Below, one piece after another: positions 1 through 7,162 of a stretch of DNA of 10,267 nucleotides (position 1 is the first letter of the stretch; each line of letters opens with the position of its first letter). Position numbers and translations under genes: made by a program. The notes beneath the pieces were generated by a model. It searched no databases, had not been told where the DNA came from, and saw only the letters and a program-made list of their open reading frames with translations. The DNA lies in contig QIGP01000176.1 in NCBI GenBank assembly GCA_003228965.1, forward strand, positions 1 to 10,267, written 5' to 3'. This stretch comes from Gammaproteobacteria bacterium (GTDB lineage Bacteria; Pseudomonadota; Gammaproteobacteria; Steroidobacterales; SZUA-146).

Positions 1-61
1 AGCCGCATCAACGCTCGCTCCGGACCCTATGATGTATCAGTTAATCTGTTCCAGGCGCTTC

Positions 62-94
62 CGGTCGGTTTGTCATGACACTTGCAAACGACCG
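62..94. repeat. Bulged inverted repeat in the metK leader
   Basis: The arms CGGTCGGTTTG (62-72) and CAAACGACCG (85-94) are complementary over 10 pairs with one extra G bulged in the left arm. The intervening 12 nt include the palindrome TCATGA. There is no T-run after it, so it is not a typical intrinsic terminator. It may be a leader RNA structure or an operator; its role is unknown. Confidence 0.45.
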
Positions 95-198
95 CCAAAC
101 CCGCGCTCAGTCAGGTCTGCGCCACTCCCTGAGACGCGCTCTATCCAGCCTTTAGTCTTCACGCCATACATTATGATGCTTTATATTTCGTCGCCGTA

Positions 199-204
199 TA
201 TACT
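199..204 (+). promoter_or_regulatory. Possible -10 element for metK
   Basis: TATACT matches the sigma-70 -10 consensus at five of six positions and lies in the most AT-rich part of the leader, about 60 nt before the metK ATG. No good TTGACA-like -35 element sits 16-18 nt upstream, so this is only a candidate. Confidence 0.3.
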
Positions 205-263
205 TGCGAGTTGGGTCATCTGGCCAATTACATAACATCCAACTTTAAGGAAGCACGAAGCTC

Positions 264-1373
264 ATGTCAGATAATTACGTGTTCACATCAGAATCCGTCT
301 CGGAAGGTCATCCGGACAAAGTCGCAGATCAGATTTCCGATGCGATTCTTGATGCTATTTTGACCGAAGACAAGCAGGCTCGTGTCGCTTGCGAAACCAT
401 GGTCAAAACGGGCATGGCTATTGTAGCTGGCGAAATCACCACCAGCGCATGGGTCGACCTTGAAGAAATCGTGCGTGAAGTCGTACTTGATATTGGCTAC
501 AACAGCTCCGAGGTAGGCTTCGACGGAGCCACCTGTGCAGTCGTGAACGCAATCGGCAAACAATCTCGCGACATTGCCCAGGGCGTGGACCGCGACAGCC
601 TGGAAAATCAGGGCGCTGGAGACCAGGGACTCATGTTTGGCTACGCGAGCGACGAAACCGATGTTTTGATGCCCGCTCCAATCACGTACTCGCATCGCTT
701 GGTGCAGCGTCAGGCCGAAGTCCGCAAGAACGGCACACTCAGCTGGCTGCGCCCCGATGCTAAAAGTCAGGTCACATTCCGCTACGAAGACAACAAACCT
801 GTCGGCGTGGAAGCTGTTGTGCTGTCGACCCAGCACAGCGAAGAGATATCCCTGAGCGATTTGCGCGAAGGCATAATGGAAGAAATCATCAAGCCCGTCC
901 TGCCTGCGAAGTGGCTGGACAGCTGCCCTGCAGACCACATTCACATCAACCCGACCGGACGCTTTGTCACGGGCGGCCCCGTAGGTGACTGCGGCCTGAC
1001 CGGACGCAAAATCATCGTCGACACCTACGGCGGCATGGCGCGTCACGGTGGCGGTGCGTTTTCAGGTAAAGACCCGTCAAAAGTTGACCGCTCTGCAGCC
1101 TATGCGTGCCGCTATGCCGCCAAGAACATTGTTGCGGCAGGGCTCGCTGACCGTTGCGAAATTCAGGTGTCCTACGCCATTGGCGTGGCTGAGCCTACGT
1201 CGATTTCCCTGGAGACTTTCGGCACCGAGAAAGTTCCGGCCAAACGTATTGAAGCCTTGGTACGGGAACATTTCGACCTCCGCCCGTACGGCATTTTGAA
1301 CATGCTCGACCTGTTGCGCCCTATTTATCGCAAGACCGCCAGCTACGGCCACTTTGGCCGCACCGAGCCTTAA
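264..1373 (+). CDS. metK: S-adenosylmethionine synthase, shortened by an in-frame stop
   Basis: Methionine adenosyltransferase makes S-adenosylmethionine from methionine and ATP in the cytoplasm, releasing phosphate and pyrophosphate. The frame shows the family's N-terminal HPDK (residues 16-19), the [12 protein letters not shown] signature (117-128), the glycine-rich loop [10 protein letters not shown] (262-271) that binds phosphate, and the late YGHFGR motif near the end. The ATG at 264 is preceded by AAGGAAG at about 247-253. The frame stops at residue 369, whereas family members run to about 380-400. The missing part is visible in the same frame directly after the TAA (see the 1371-1448 entry), so the gene has apparently suffered a GAA-to-TAA nonsense change or contains a sequence error. 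The rest of the frame is intact, with no sign of general decay. It lies upstream of ahcY in the same direction, as expected for a SAM-cycle unit. Identity is certain; whether the shortened product works is not. Confidence 0.96.
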   Translation: MSDNYVFTSESVSEGHPDKVADQISDAILDAILTEDKQARVACETMVKTGMAIVAGEITTSAWVDLEEIVREVVLDIGYNSSEVGFDGATCAVVNAIGKQSRDIAQGVDRDSLENQGAGDQGLMFGYASDETDVLMPAPITYSHRLVQRQAEVRKNGTLSWLRPDAKSQVTFRYEDNKPVGVEAVVLSTQHSEEISLSDLREGIMEEIIKPVLPAKWLDSCPADHIHINPTGRFVTGGPVGDCGLTGRKIIVDTYGGMARHGGGAFSGKDPSKVDRSAAYACRYAAKNIVAAGLADRCEIQVSYAIGVAEPTSISLETFGTEKVPAKRIEALVREHFDLRPYGILNMLDLLRPIYRKTASYGHFGRTEP

Positions 1374-1448
1374 TTCACCTGGGAAGCTACAGACAAAGCG
1401 CAAATACTTGCCGATGCCGCCGGGGTTACCCCGCGCACAGCCGGCTAA
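1371..1448 (+). pseudogene. metK: Detached C-terminal tail of metK after the in-frame TAA
   Basis: Reading on in the metK frame past the TAA at 1371-1373 gives 24 further codons beginning FTWEATDKAQILADAAG and ending at TAA 1446-1448. This matches the conserved end of bacterial MetK: E. coli ends with WEKTDKAQLLRDAAG after its GHFGR motif. In relatives the residue at the stop position is commonly Glu (…EPEF.WE.TDKA), so GAA to TAA, a single G-to-T change, would explain it. With the stop read through, the protein would be 394 residues, the usual family size. The base after the stop is T, a context that favours efficient termination, so programmed readthrough seems less likely than mutation or sequencing error. 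Confidence 0.88.
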
Positions 1449-1498
1449 TCGTTTTCGAACACACTTTGATGATTTAACTGAATTGACGCTACACATAT

Positions 1499-1503
1499 GG
1501 AGA
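1499..1503 (+). promoter_or_regulatory. Ribosome binding site that fixes the ahcY start
   Basis: GGAGA lies 5 nt before the ATG at 1509. An alternative in-frame ATG at 1497 overlaps this element and has no ribosome binding site of its own, so translation very likely begins at 1509. Confidence 0.75.
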
Positions 1504-1508
1504 ACATC

Positions 1509-2819
1509 ATGAGCAAGCCTGCAGAACATTTAGAGCCCGACTACAAAGTGGCGGACATTAGTCTAGCCGCATGGGGTCGCAAGGAAATTGCGATTGCCGA
1601 AACCGAAATGCCGGGCCTTATGGCACTGCGCGAAGAATACGCAGCCACCCAACCACTGAAAGGCGCCCGTATTGCAGGCTGCCTGCACATGACCATTCAA
1701 ACGGCTGTGCTCATTGAGACACTCGTTGCACTTGGCGCCGACGTGCGCTGGTCTTCGTGCAACATCTTCTCTACACAAAACAACGCTGCAGCGGCTGTTG
1801 CCGAATCCGGCGTACCTGTTTTCGCGTGGAAAGGTGAATCCGAAGAAGAGTACTGGTGGTGTGTTGAACATACCATTTACGGCCCTGACGGCTGGACACC
1901 CAACATGATTCTTGACGACGGCGGTGACCTGACTCAGCTGGTGCATGACAAATACCCGAAACTGATGGAAGACATCAAGGGCGTCACTGAAGAAACCACC
2001 ACGGGCGTTAAACGTCTGTATGACATGCAGCGCGACGGCACACTTAAAGCGCCTGCGTTCAACGTCAACGACTCGGTAACCAAATCCAAATTCGACAACC
2101 TGTACGGTTGCCGCGAATCATTGGTCGACGGCATCAAGCGTGCCACCGACGTCATGATTGCCGGTAAAGTTGCTGTTGTTGCCGGTTTCGGCGACGTCGG
2201 TAAAGGTTCAGCGCAATCACTGCGTGGACTGGGTGCGACAGTTTTGGTGACAGAAATTGACCCTATCAACGCACTTCAAGCTGCGATGGAAGGTTACCGC
2301 GTAGTCACTATGGATGAAGCTGCAAGCCATGCCGACATTTTTGTATCGGCCACGGGCAACTACAACGTCATCACTCACGACCACATGAAAGCCATGAAGA
2401 ACCAGGCCATCGTGTGCAACATCGGTCACTTCGACAACGAAATTGACGTCGCCTCACTTAAACAATACGAGTGGGAAAACATCAAAGACCAGGTCGATCA
2501 CATTATCTTCCCCGACGGCAAGCGCATCATTTTGCTGGCCGAAGGTCGTCTTGTGAATCTCGGCTGTGGCACAGGACACCCAAGCTTCGTCATGTCCAAC
2601 TCATTCACCAACCAGGTGTTGGCCCAGATGGAATTGTGGGAAAACCACGAAAGCTATCCTGACGAAGTGTTTGTTCTACCGAAACATCTAGACGAGAAAG
2701 TAGCCCGTTTACACCTTGAACGCATTGGCGTGAAATTGACTGAGCTTACGACCGAACAGTCGGACTACCTCGGCATCGCCAAAGCGGGTCCGTACAAGCC
2801 AGACTCCTACCGGTACTAG
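1509..2819 (+). CDS. ahcY: S-adenosylhomocysteine hydrolase (adenosylhomocysteinase)
   Basis: This NAD-dependent cytoplasmic enzyme reversibly splits S-adenosylhomocysteine, the by-product of SAM-dependent methylation, into adenosine and homocysteine. The 436-residue product begins [10 protein letters not shown] and ends KPDSYRY, the usual C-terminus carrying the Lys and Tyr that help bind NAD across the tetramer. Visible elements are ILDDGGDLT with the Asp near 137, EETTTGV with the Glu near 162, [13 protein letters not shown] with the catalytic Lys near 192 and Asp near 196, and the Rossmann loop GFGDVGKG at 226-233. By alignment from memory these correspond to human D131, E156, K186 and D190. 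It is the compact form, lacking the roughly 40-residue insert of some proteobacterial enzymes such as that of Pseudomonas. The ATG at 1497 is possible but less likely. It follows metK in the same direction with only 60 nt after the second metK stop, so co-transcription is likely. I found no SAH-riboswitch core in the gap. Confidence 0.97.
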   Translation: MSKPAEHLEPDYKVADISLAAWGRKEIAIAETEMPGLMALREEYAATQPLKGARIAGCLHMTIQTAVLIETLVALGADVRWSSCNIFSTQNNAAAAVAESGVPVFAWKGESEEEYWWCVEHTIYGPDGWTPNMILDDGGDLTQLVHDKYPKLMEDIKGVTEETTTGVKRLYDMQRDGTLKAPAFNVNDSVTKSKFDNLYGCRESLVDGIKRATDVMIAGKVAVVAGFGDVGKGSAQSLRGLGATVLVTEIDPINALQAAMEGYRVVTMDEAASHADIFVSATGNYNVITHDHMKAMKNQAIVCNIGHFDNEIDVASLKQYEWENIKDQVDHIIFPDGKRIILLAEGRLVNLGCGTGHPSFVMSNSFTNQVLAQMELWENHESYPDEVFVLPKHLDEKVARLHLERIGVKLTELTTEQSDYLGIAKAGPYKPDSYRY

Positions 2820-2876
2820 GCTCGAAACACAGGGCACTCGCCCACACAGATCATTCTACGCAACGATAACCGACCA

Positions 2877-2908
2877 GACAGGCAGCCTTCGGGCTGCCTG
2901 TTTGCGTT
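2877..2908 (+). terminator. Intrinsic terminator of ahcY
   Basis: A GC-rich stem of about ten pairs (ACAGGCAGCC-type arm at 2878-2887 with 2892-2901) closes on a C(TTCG)G tetraloop and is followed by an interrupted T-run (TTTGCGTTT). It lies 58 nt after the ahcY stop and before the end of the convergent DUF1501 gene. The opposite strand has no matching T-run, so it mainly serves ahcY. Confidence 0.88.
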
Positions 2909-2932
2909 TGGCCGGGAGCGCAGGGCCGAGCG

Positions 2933-4126
2933 TCAGGAAAAGAGCTCAATCGGTTTGAAACTGCGAAGCTTGTCGGCCGCCGCTGGCGCATTCAGCCATT
3001 GCTTGGCTACGGTACGATAAATTTGCCGATAGTCGAGGTGAAACGCCAAATCGTCGTCATCATTGTCAGGAAAGTCTGGCTGCTTGCCTGAAAAGCCGCC
3101 GCGTACCCCGCCACCCATTAAAATTACGGGCGCGGCCGTACCGTGGTCGGTACCTCGACTGCCATTTTCGGCGGCGCGACGGCCAAACTCTGAATAAGTC
3201 ATTACGAGCGTGCTGTCCCAGTGACCGCTTTCGATCAAGCGTTCGCGCAACGCGCCAAGCTCGGTGCCGAGATCGTCCATCAGGCCCTTGTGACGGTTGG
3301 GTTGATGAAAATGCGTATCAAACCCTTTCAAAGTTACTTTATACATCGGCACTTTGGCCTTGGCGGCAATCAACTCGCTGACGATCGTAAGCTGTTTATG
3401 TAAGTCTGAGCCTTTTATTTTCCGCTTTTTACGCGCGTCAATCACAACCGACAAATCGTCAAGAGCGCGAGCAATCTGGCGCCGCACACTGACCACGTGG
3501 TTAAGCGCAGTATTACCTGGCTGCGGCGGCGCCGGGCGCATCATTCGAGCCTGCTTGGCGAACGTCACGGGATCGTCCAGTACCAGACTCTGCGACGAGC
3601 CTAAAAACGGACCGTACCCGCTACCAAACGCGACACCTTCAGCACTAAAGTCCGCGCTCTCTTGCGCCTCAAAAGCATCGGCCAACCAACCGCGTTTCAA
3701 TATCCGGTCGCTGCCAGACGCCGTATGCCAAATGTCGGACGATCGAAAATGCGAACGATTGGGGTTGGGATAGCCGACGCCTAACGCAATGTGCATGTCG
3801 TCGTTCTTCCAGGCCGGTAGCAACGGCGCGAGCTTCGGATGTAAGCCAATATGATCGCTTAGCGTAACCAGTTCGTCACGTTTAATGGCAAGTACAGGTC
3901 GCGCTTCGTAGTAGCGTTTTTGAGTGTACGGAATCACGCTGTTCAGTCCGTCGTTGCCACCAGCCAACTCGACCAGTATCAAGCGGCGCGCCGACGTAGA
4001 AGGCGTGGCAAACGCCAGTCCTGAGGACAACGTAGACAGTGCGGCCAACGACTGCAACAAACGGCGTCGACTAAAGGTCGTATTAGAAGCAGAACCTGCG
4101 TGAGAATGTTTGAGTGGTTTTTTCAT
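2933..4126 (-). CDS. DUF1501 family exported protein
   Basis: This 397-residue protein belongs to the DUF1501 family, which resembles the sulfatase/alkaline-phosphatase fold; no reaction is established. The N-terminus has the twin-arginine-like motif SRRRLLQ (19-25), then a hydrophobic stretch to about residue 40 ending AFA, which suggests Tat export. Family landmarks are ELAGGNDGLN (53-62), NRSHFRSSDIWHT, GFDTH (268-272) and SEFGRRAAENGSRGTDHG (312-329), whose Asp and His residues are typical candidate metal ligands in this fold. The ATG lies 8 nt after the DUF1800 stop on the same strand, with no good ribosome binding site, so translation is probably coupled to that gene. It converges on ahcY. 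DUF1800 and DUF1501 genes are commonly adjacent in bacteria, which suggests that the products work together outside the cytoplasm. Confidence 0.93.
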   Translation of the reverse strand: MKKPLKHSHAGSASNTTFSRRRLLQSLAALSTLSSGLAFATPSTSARRLILVELAGGNDGLNSVIPYTQKRYYEARPVLAIKRDELVTLSDHIGLHPKLAPLLPAWKNDDMHIALGVGYPNPNRSHFRSSDIWHTASGSDRILKRGWLADAFEAQESADFSAEGVAFGSGYGPFLGSSQSLVLDDPVTFAKQARMMRPAPPQPGNTALNHVVSVRRQIARALDDLSVVIDARKKRKIKGSDLHKQLTIVSELIAAKAKVPMYKVTLKGFDTHFHQPNRHKGLMDDLGTELGALRERLIESGHWDSTLVMTYSEFGRRAAENGSRGTDHGTAAPVILMGGGVRGGFSGKQPDFPDNDDDDLAFHLDYRQIYRTVAKQWLNAPAAADKLRSFKPIELFS

Positions 4127-4134
4127 TGAGAAGA

Positions 4135-5562
4135 CTATTTGACGTGAACCGCAGGATCGCGGATTAGCTCAAGGAGCATACGCTGCTGAGTGTATGTTGT
4201 CGGAATGTGACTAACCGGATCCACTGCATTCAAATGCGTGATAAGCCTGCCTTTGCTATTTTTGCCACTTGACGATATCAGGTAGGGATTTGTAGAACCA
4301 CGCTTTTGATCTGCGAGACCCACAACCAGATTGCGCGCCGTGTGCTCCCGCGCAAGGACCGTTCGACTGTCAACCCACTCAAGCCCTCCGGGCCAGCCCT
4401 CTACGCTTGGTGGTTCAAACAGGTTCTGACCGGCGTTTCGAAAAAGCTGGGGCAGGCGCTTGCCCGGGCGCAGTTCTGATACCCGCACGCGTATTTGCTC
4501 TGGGTTAAGACCGTCGAGAGCCGGACGCATGAGCCCCACAAACAGCTCACTCGGACTCTTGATCAGAACGCCACGATTTTCGACAGAACGAAATTGTGGT
4601 GATTTAAAAATAGTTTTCAACAAGGCATCGACGGCATAATTACTTTTACTGAATTCAAGCGCCCATATCTTAACTACGCTTTCGTTGGGTTCGAGCGATA
4701 CAAACTCCAGCCAGAGCTTGCGTACAATGCGTTCTGCGGTAGCAGGCTGCTCCAGCAATAGCCTGGCAAGATCGTCACCTGAGTACTTCCCACTGTGCCC
4801 CAACACAGTCTTGCTGCGAGCGTCATGCCGCTTGTTTAGAATGCGAAACTCTCCGGTATCTCGCTTTACGCCCCACCCCGTTAGGCAACGCGCCGCTTCT
4901 TTTACATCGTCTTCTGAGTAGTTTCCTTCACCAAGCGTAAACAGTTCCATTAATTCACGCGCCAGATTTTCGTTTACTGAGTTTAGGTTGTTCTTGTCGT
5001 TGTCGAGATATAACAACATGGCGGGGTCTTGCAAAACATCGAATAACATCTTGTCGAAGTGGCCTAGCGCATGGGAACGCAGCATCTCGTGCTGGTTAAA
5101 CACCAGCATAGGCGCAAAGATTTTATTGTATTGCGTAGTGAAATGGTTCGACCAAAAGAGCGTCATACGTTCACGCAACGGCGTGGGCGTAGCAAGCATT
5201 TGAAGAATCCACCAGTGCCGTAACTCGGCAATTTTTGCACGTTTATTAAGTCTGAGTTCACGGCGCTGCTCAGTCGTCCAGCCGCTCTGCCGAACGGTCC
5301 AGAGGGGTTTCTCGTCAGTCCATTGCGGAGCCTTCACAGTCTGTCCACGTGTGGCTTCGCTCACCAATTTGTCGACGGCTGCGTCGTAATCAAGATCGAT
5401 GATCGACTGCCATTGCGAGTGGCTCACGCCAAACCCGGTTCGGTGCAGCAAATGACGCGCCTCTTCCGGCTGCATCGCGTTGGCCGGCTGCGCAAATACA
5501 GTTAACGCCAGCATTATTGCGCCAAGTGCGTGTGCCAGGGATAAATTTGGAACGATAGACAT
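4135..5562 (-). CDS. DUF1800 family exported protein
   Basis: This 475-residue protein belongs to DUF1800, an exported family of unknown biochemical role. Residues 1-29 form a Sec-type signal peptide with a hydrophobic core (LAHALGAIMLALTVFA) and a likely cleavage after PANA. Family motifs follow in order: HLLHRTGFG (37-45), LRHWWILQMLATPTPLRERM with TLFWSNHFTT (114-143), DPAMLLYLDN (179-188), ENLARELMELFTLGEGNYSE (198-217) with KEAARCLTGW, KSPSELF near 340, and the late FEPPSVEGWPGG. Nothing is missing or broken. It is the first gene of a two-gene unit with DUF1501, and it is divergent from the membrane-protein gene. The chosen ATG gives a complete signal peptide. The upstream ribosome binding site is weak (GTGAG, about 7 nt away). 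Confidence 0.94.
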   Translation of the reverse strand: MSIVPNLSLAHALGAIMLALTVFAQPANAMQPEEARHLLHRTGFGVSHSQWQSIIDLDYDAAVDKLVSEATRGQTVKAPQWTDEKPLWTVRQSGWTTEQRRELRLNKRAKIAELRHWWILQMLATPTPLRERMTLFWSNHFTTQYNKIFAPMLVFNQHEMLRSHALGHFDKMLFDVLQDPAMLLYLDNDKNNLNSVNENLARELMELFTLGEGNYSEDDVKEAARCLTGWGVKRDTGEFRILNKRHDARSKTVLGHSGKYSGDDLARLLLEQPATAERIVRKLWLEFVSLEPNESVVKIWALEFSKSNYAVDALLKTIFKSPQFRSVENRGVLIKSPSELFVGLMRPALDGLNPEQIRVRVSELRPGKRLPQLFRNAGQNLFEPPSVEGWPGGLEWVDSRTVLAREHTARNLVVGLADQKRGSTNPYLISSSGKNSKGRLITHLNAVDPVSHIPTTYTQQRMLLELIRDPAVHVK

Positions 5563-5680
5563 TATTTACTCACGTGCATTTTTGATCTTCCTATAGACTA
5601 GCACCAGCGGTGCAGCGATGGAGCACCTCCTACAGGCGCCCACAGCGGGTTCTTTTCCTATCATTAATGAAGACCGTTTA
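5563..5680. other. Divergent intergenic region between DUF1800 and the membrane protein
   Basis: This stretch must hold the start signals for both flanking genes. It contains two small hairpin-forming palindromes: GCACCAGCGGTGC (5601-5613) and GGAGCACCTCC (5620-5630). On the minus strand the second reads AGGAGGTGCTCC, a ribosome-binding-site-like string with no start codon behind it. TATAGA at 5592-5597 is a possible plus-strand -10 with no clear -35. If the membrane protein starts at 5618 rather than 5681, the right half is coding. Confidence 0.4.
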
Positions 5681-6256
5681 ATGCCACAAAAATTCATGCT
5701 GATTGGCATATCCGGATATGTCATTTTCGCCTCAGTAGCCAGCATACTATTGGCATCGACCAATACTGTGAATTCAGCGCGTCGATTTTCCATAATTCTG
5801 TTTCATTGGGCCGCAATCCTGATCTTTGTAATCGCAAGCTTTGTTGATACGCTGCAAATCGCCCTGCCTACAGCTACTGTCGCTCTTTGGCCCATACCGC
5901 CAAGCCTTGCGCTCAGCTTGTTGGCGGCCGTCGCGGTAAGCCTAGTTTACGGTCATCCAGGACTCACCGGATGGTGGTCCCCACTACCCTGGATACGAGG
6001 AGTTATTGGTATCTCGCTGGTCGCAGCAATCGCAGGGGCCGCTCAGGGCGCCGGACACGCGCAGCTGCCCGACTGGCGATTTATCGGTACGTCTCTGGTA
6101 CTTTGGGCCGTCTGCCTTATTCTCGCAGATCTGGCGCTGCTCACCTCCCGCAGCGGAACCAGCATGGACACATCTTCACGAATGGTGCGCGAATTATTAC
6201 GATTGTGCGCTGCATTGCCTGCATTACTTGTATATCTGATCGGAATACGGCTGTAG
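5681..6256 (+). CDS. Hypothetical multi-pass membrane protein
   Basis: I do not recognise a family. From the ATG at 5681 the product is 191 residues, very hydrophobic, with about six predicted membrane segments: FMLIGISGYVIFASVASILL, FSIILFHWAAILIFVIASFV, a segment around LALSLLAAVAVSLVYG, GVIGISLVAAIAGAA, FIGTSLVLWAVCLILADLAL and LLRLCAALPALLVYLIGI. The linkers are short and carry no catalytic motif I can name. An upstream in-frame ATG at 5618 would add 21 residues that are not hydrophobic; I prefer 5681 because a membrane segment then begins at the N-terminus and GAAG lies about 9 nt upstream, but both starts have weak binding sites. cpdA begins 39 nt downstream, so the two may be co-transcribed. 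An inner-membrane location is inferred from hydrophobicity only. Confidence 0.75.
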   Translation: MPQKFMLIGISGYVIFASVASILLASTNTVNSARRFSIILFHWAAILIFVIASFVDTLQIALPTATVALWPIPPSLALSLLAAVAVSLVYGHPGLTGWWSPLPWIRGVIGISLVAAIAGAAQGAGHAQLPDWRFIGTSLVLWAVCLILADLALLTSRSGTSMDTSSRMVRELLRLCAALPALLVYLIGIRL

Positions 6257-6283
6257 ATCGATCCGGCGCCGACAAAGCTGCGG

Positions 6284-6289
6284 TATGAT
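6284..6289 (+). promoter_or_regulatory. Possible -10 element placing transcription at the cpdA ATG
   Basis: TATGAT matches the -10 consensus at five of six positions and ends 6 nt before the cpdA ATG at 6296, so transcription from it would begin at or beside the start codon (a leaderless message). The cpdA start has no Shine-Dalgarno element, which fits. There is no good -35 element, so this is tentative. Confidence 0.25.
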
Positions 6290-6295
6290 ATTGCT

Positions 6296-7162
6296 ATGGT
6301 CCAAACAACGACAATTGATAGAAGCCGCGACGCTACGCCATCTGAACAGCTGCTGTGCGCGCGTCTGGTTCAAATCACGGACCCGCATTTGCTCAAAGAC
6401 CCGTTTGATACCCACCGAACAGTGAATACCTCAACGACACTTGAAAGCGTAGTGGGTCACGCTCAGTCGTTCATCCACGACGCCGACGCGGTACTACTAA
6501 CCGGAGATATTGCGCAGGACGAAGAAGCACAAACATACTCGCGACTGCGCGACAGCTGGACCGAACAATGGATTGGTACTAACACCCCTGTGTGGTGCCT
6601 GCCGGGCAATCACGATGCTCCTGTACTTATGCAAGCCGAACTAAACGACCCTCCTTTTTCGTATCTTGGCCATCACAATCTTGGTAACTGGGAGGTGGTC
6701 ATGCTGGATACACGCAACCCGGGTAAGCCTTCCGGCCTGCTCGGCACGCAAGAACTTGAGCGACTGAAAACACATCTTGAGCAATCGGTGTCGTCTCACA
6801 TTCTCATAGCCTTGCATCACCACCCACTCCCTCTTGGCCACAGCTGGTTGGACAAAGTTGGGCTCGAAGATCGCGATGACTTCGAACAGATTGTGGCGCA
6901 AGACAAACGTGTAAGAGCCGTCATTTTCGGGCACATTCACCAGGTCGTCGATCGCACCGTAAACGGGATACGCTATTTGGGCTGTCCCTCTACGGGCGTG
7001 CAATTTACACCTAACCGAACCGAGTTTGACCTGGACGAACGCCCGCCCGGCTTTCGCTCCGTCGCGTTGTATCCGTCGGGACGCATTCAAACCCAGGTGT
7101 ATTGGGTTCGCGATCATATGCTCAAAGAAGTCATCGATCACGATCATCAGGAAACGGCATGA
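6296..7162 (+). CDS. cpdA: 3',5'-cyclic-AMP phosphodiesterase (CpdA/Icc family)
   Basis: This 288-residue cytoplasmic calcineurin-like metallophosphoesterase is predicted to hydrolyse 3',5'-cAMP to AMP and so lower cAMP signalling. All the two-metal motifs are present in order: DPH (29-31), GD (70-71), GNHD (104-107), HHHP (174-177) and GHIH (212-215). The phrase RLVQITDPHLL near the start, CLPGNHD and the GCPSTGVQF stretch (229-237) are characteristic of the CpdA/Icc group rather than of general metallophosphatases. Length is close to the E. coli enzyme (about 275 residues). About 28 residues precede the first metal ligand, as usual, which supports the ATG at 6296 despite a missing Shine-Dalgarno element. 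The TGA stop overlaps the ATG of the TraB/GumN gene. Whether the real substrate is cAMP cannot be proven from sequence, since related enzymes act on other phosphodiesters. Confidence 0.9.
   Translation: MVQTTTIDRSRDATPSEQLLCARLVQITDPHLLKDPFDTHRTVNTSTTLESVVGHAQSFIHDADAVLLTGDIAQDEEAQTYSRLRDSWTEQWIGTNTPVWCLPGNHDAPVLMQAELNDPPFSYLGHHNLGNWEVVMLDTRNPGKPSGLLGTQELERLKTHLEQSVSSHILIALHHHPLPLGHSWLDKVGLEDRDDFEQIVAQDKRVRAVIFGHIHQVVDRTVNGIRYLGCPSTGVQFTPNRTEFDLDERPPGFRSVALYPSGRIQTQVYWVRDHMLKEVIDHDHQETA

Larger units (their letters stand above)
1..263. other. Non-coding leader upstream of metK
   Basis: I see no convincing gene here. A 68-codon open frame at 29-235 has no family resemblance and no ribosome binding site, and I treat it as chance. 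The stretch holds a bulged inverted repeat (62-72 with 85-94), an AT-rich part around 165-205 that could contain the metK promoter, and the metK ribosome binding site near 246-252. I looked for recognisable SAM-sensing riboswitch cores and for MetJ boxes (AGACGTCT repeats) and found none that I would defend. The left end may also hold the tail of an upstream untranslated region. Confidence 0.6.

Noticed and set aside
288..1046. 252-codon open frame opposite metK
   Set aside because: It is antisense to a clearly identified metK, has no family resemblance, and is explained by the codon use of the real gene.
1371..1373. Reassigned stop codon in this organism
   Set aside because: TAA also ends the metK tail, the TraB/GumN gene and hemL at family-typical lengths, while TAG ends ahcY and DUF1800 and TGA ends cpdA and DUF1501, so the standard code fits.
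1466..1495. Separate promoter for ahcY (TTGATG with a TACACA-like -10)
   Set aside because: The -10 match is poor (three of six), and the element would place transcription almost on the start codon. Co-transcription with metK explains the layout.
1449..1508. SAH riboswitch upstream of ahcY
   Set aside because: SAH riboswitches often precede ahcY in proteobacteria, but I could not find the conserved core (GAGGAGCGCUGC-like segment and its pairing partner) in this gap, and most of the preceding gap is metK tail coding sequence.
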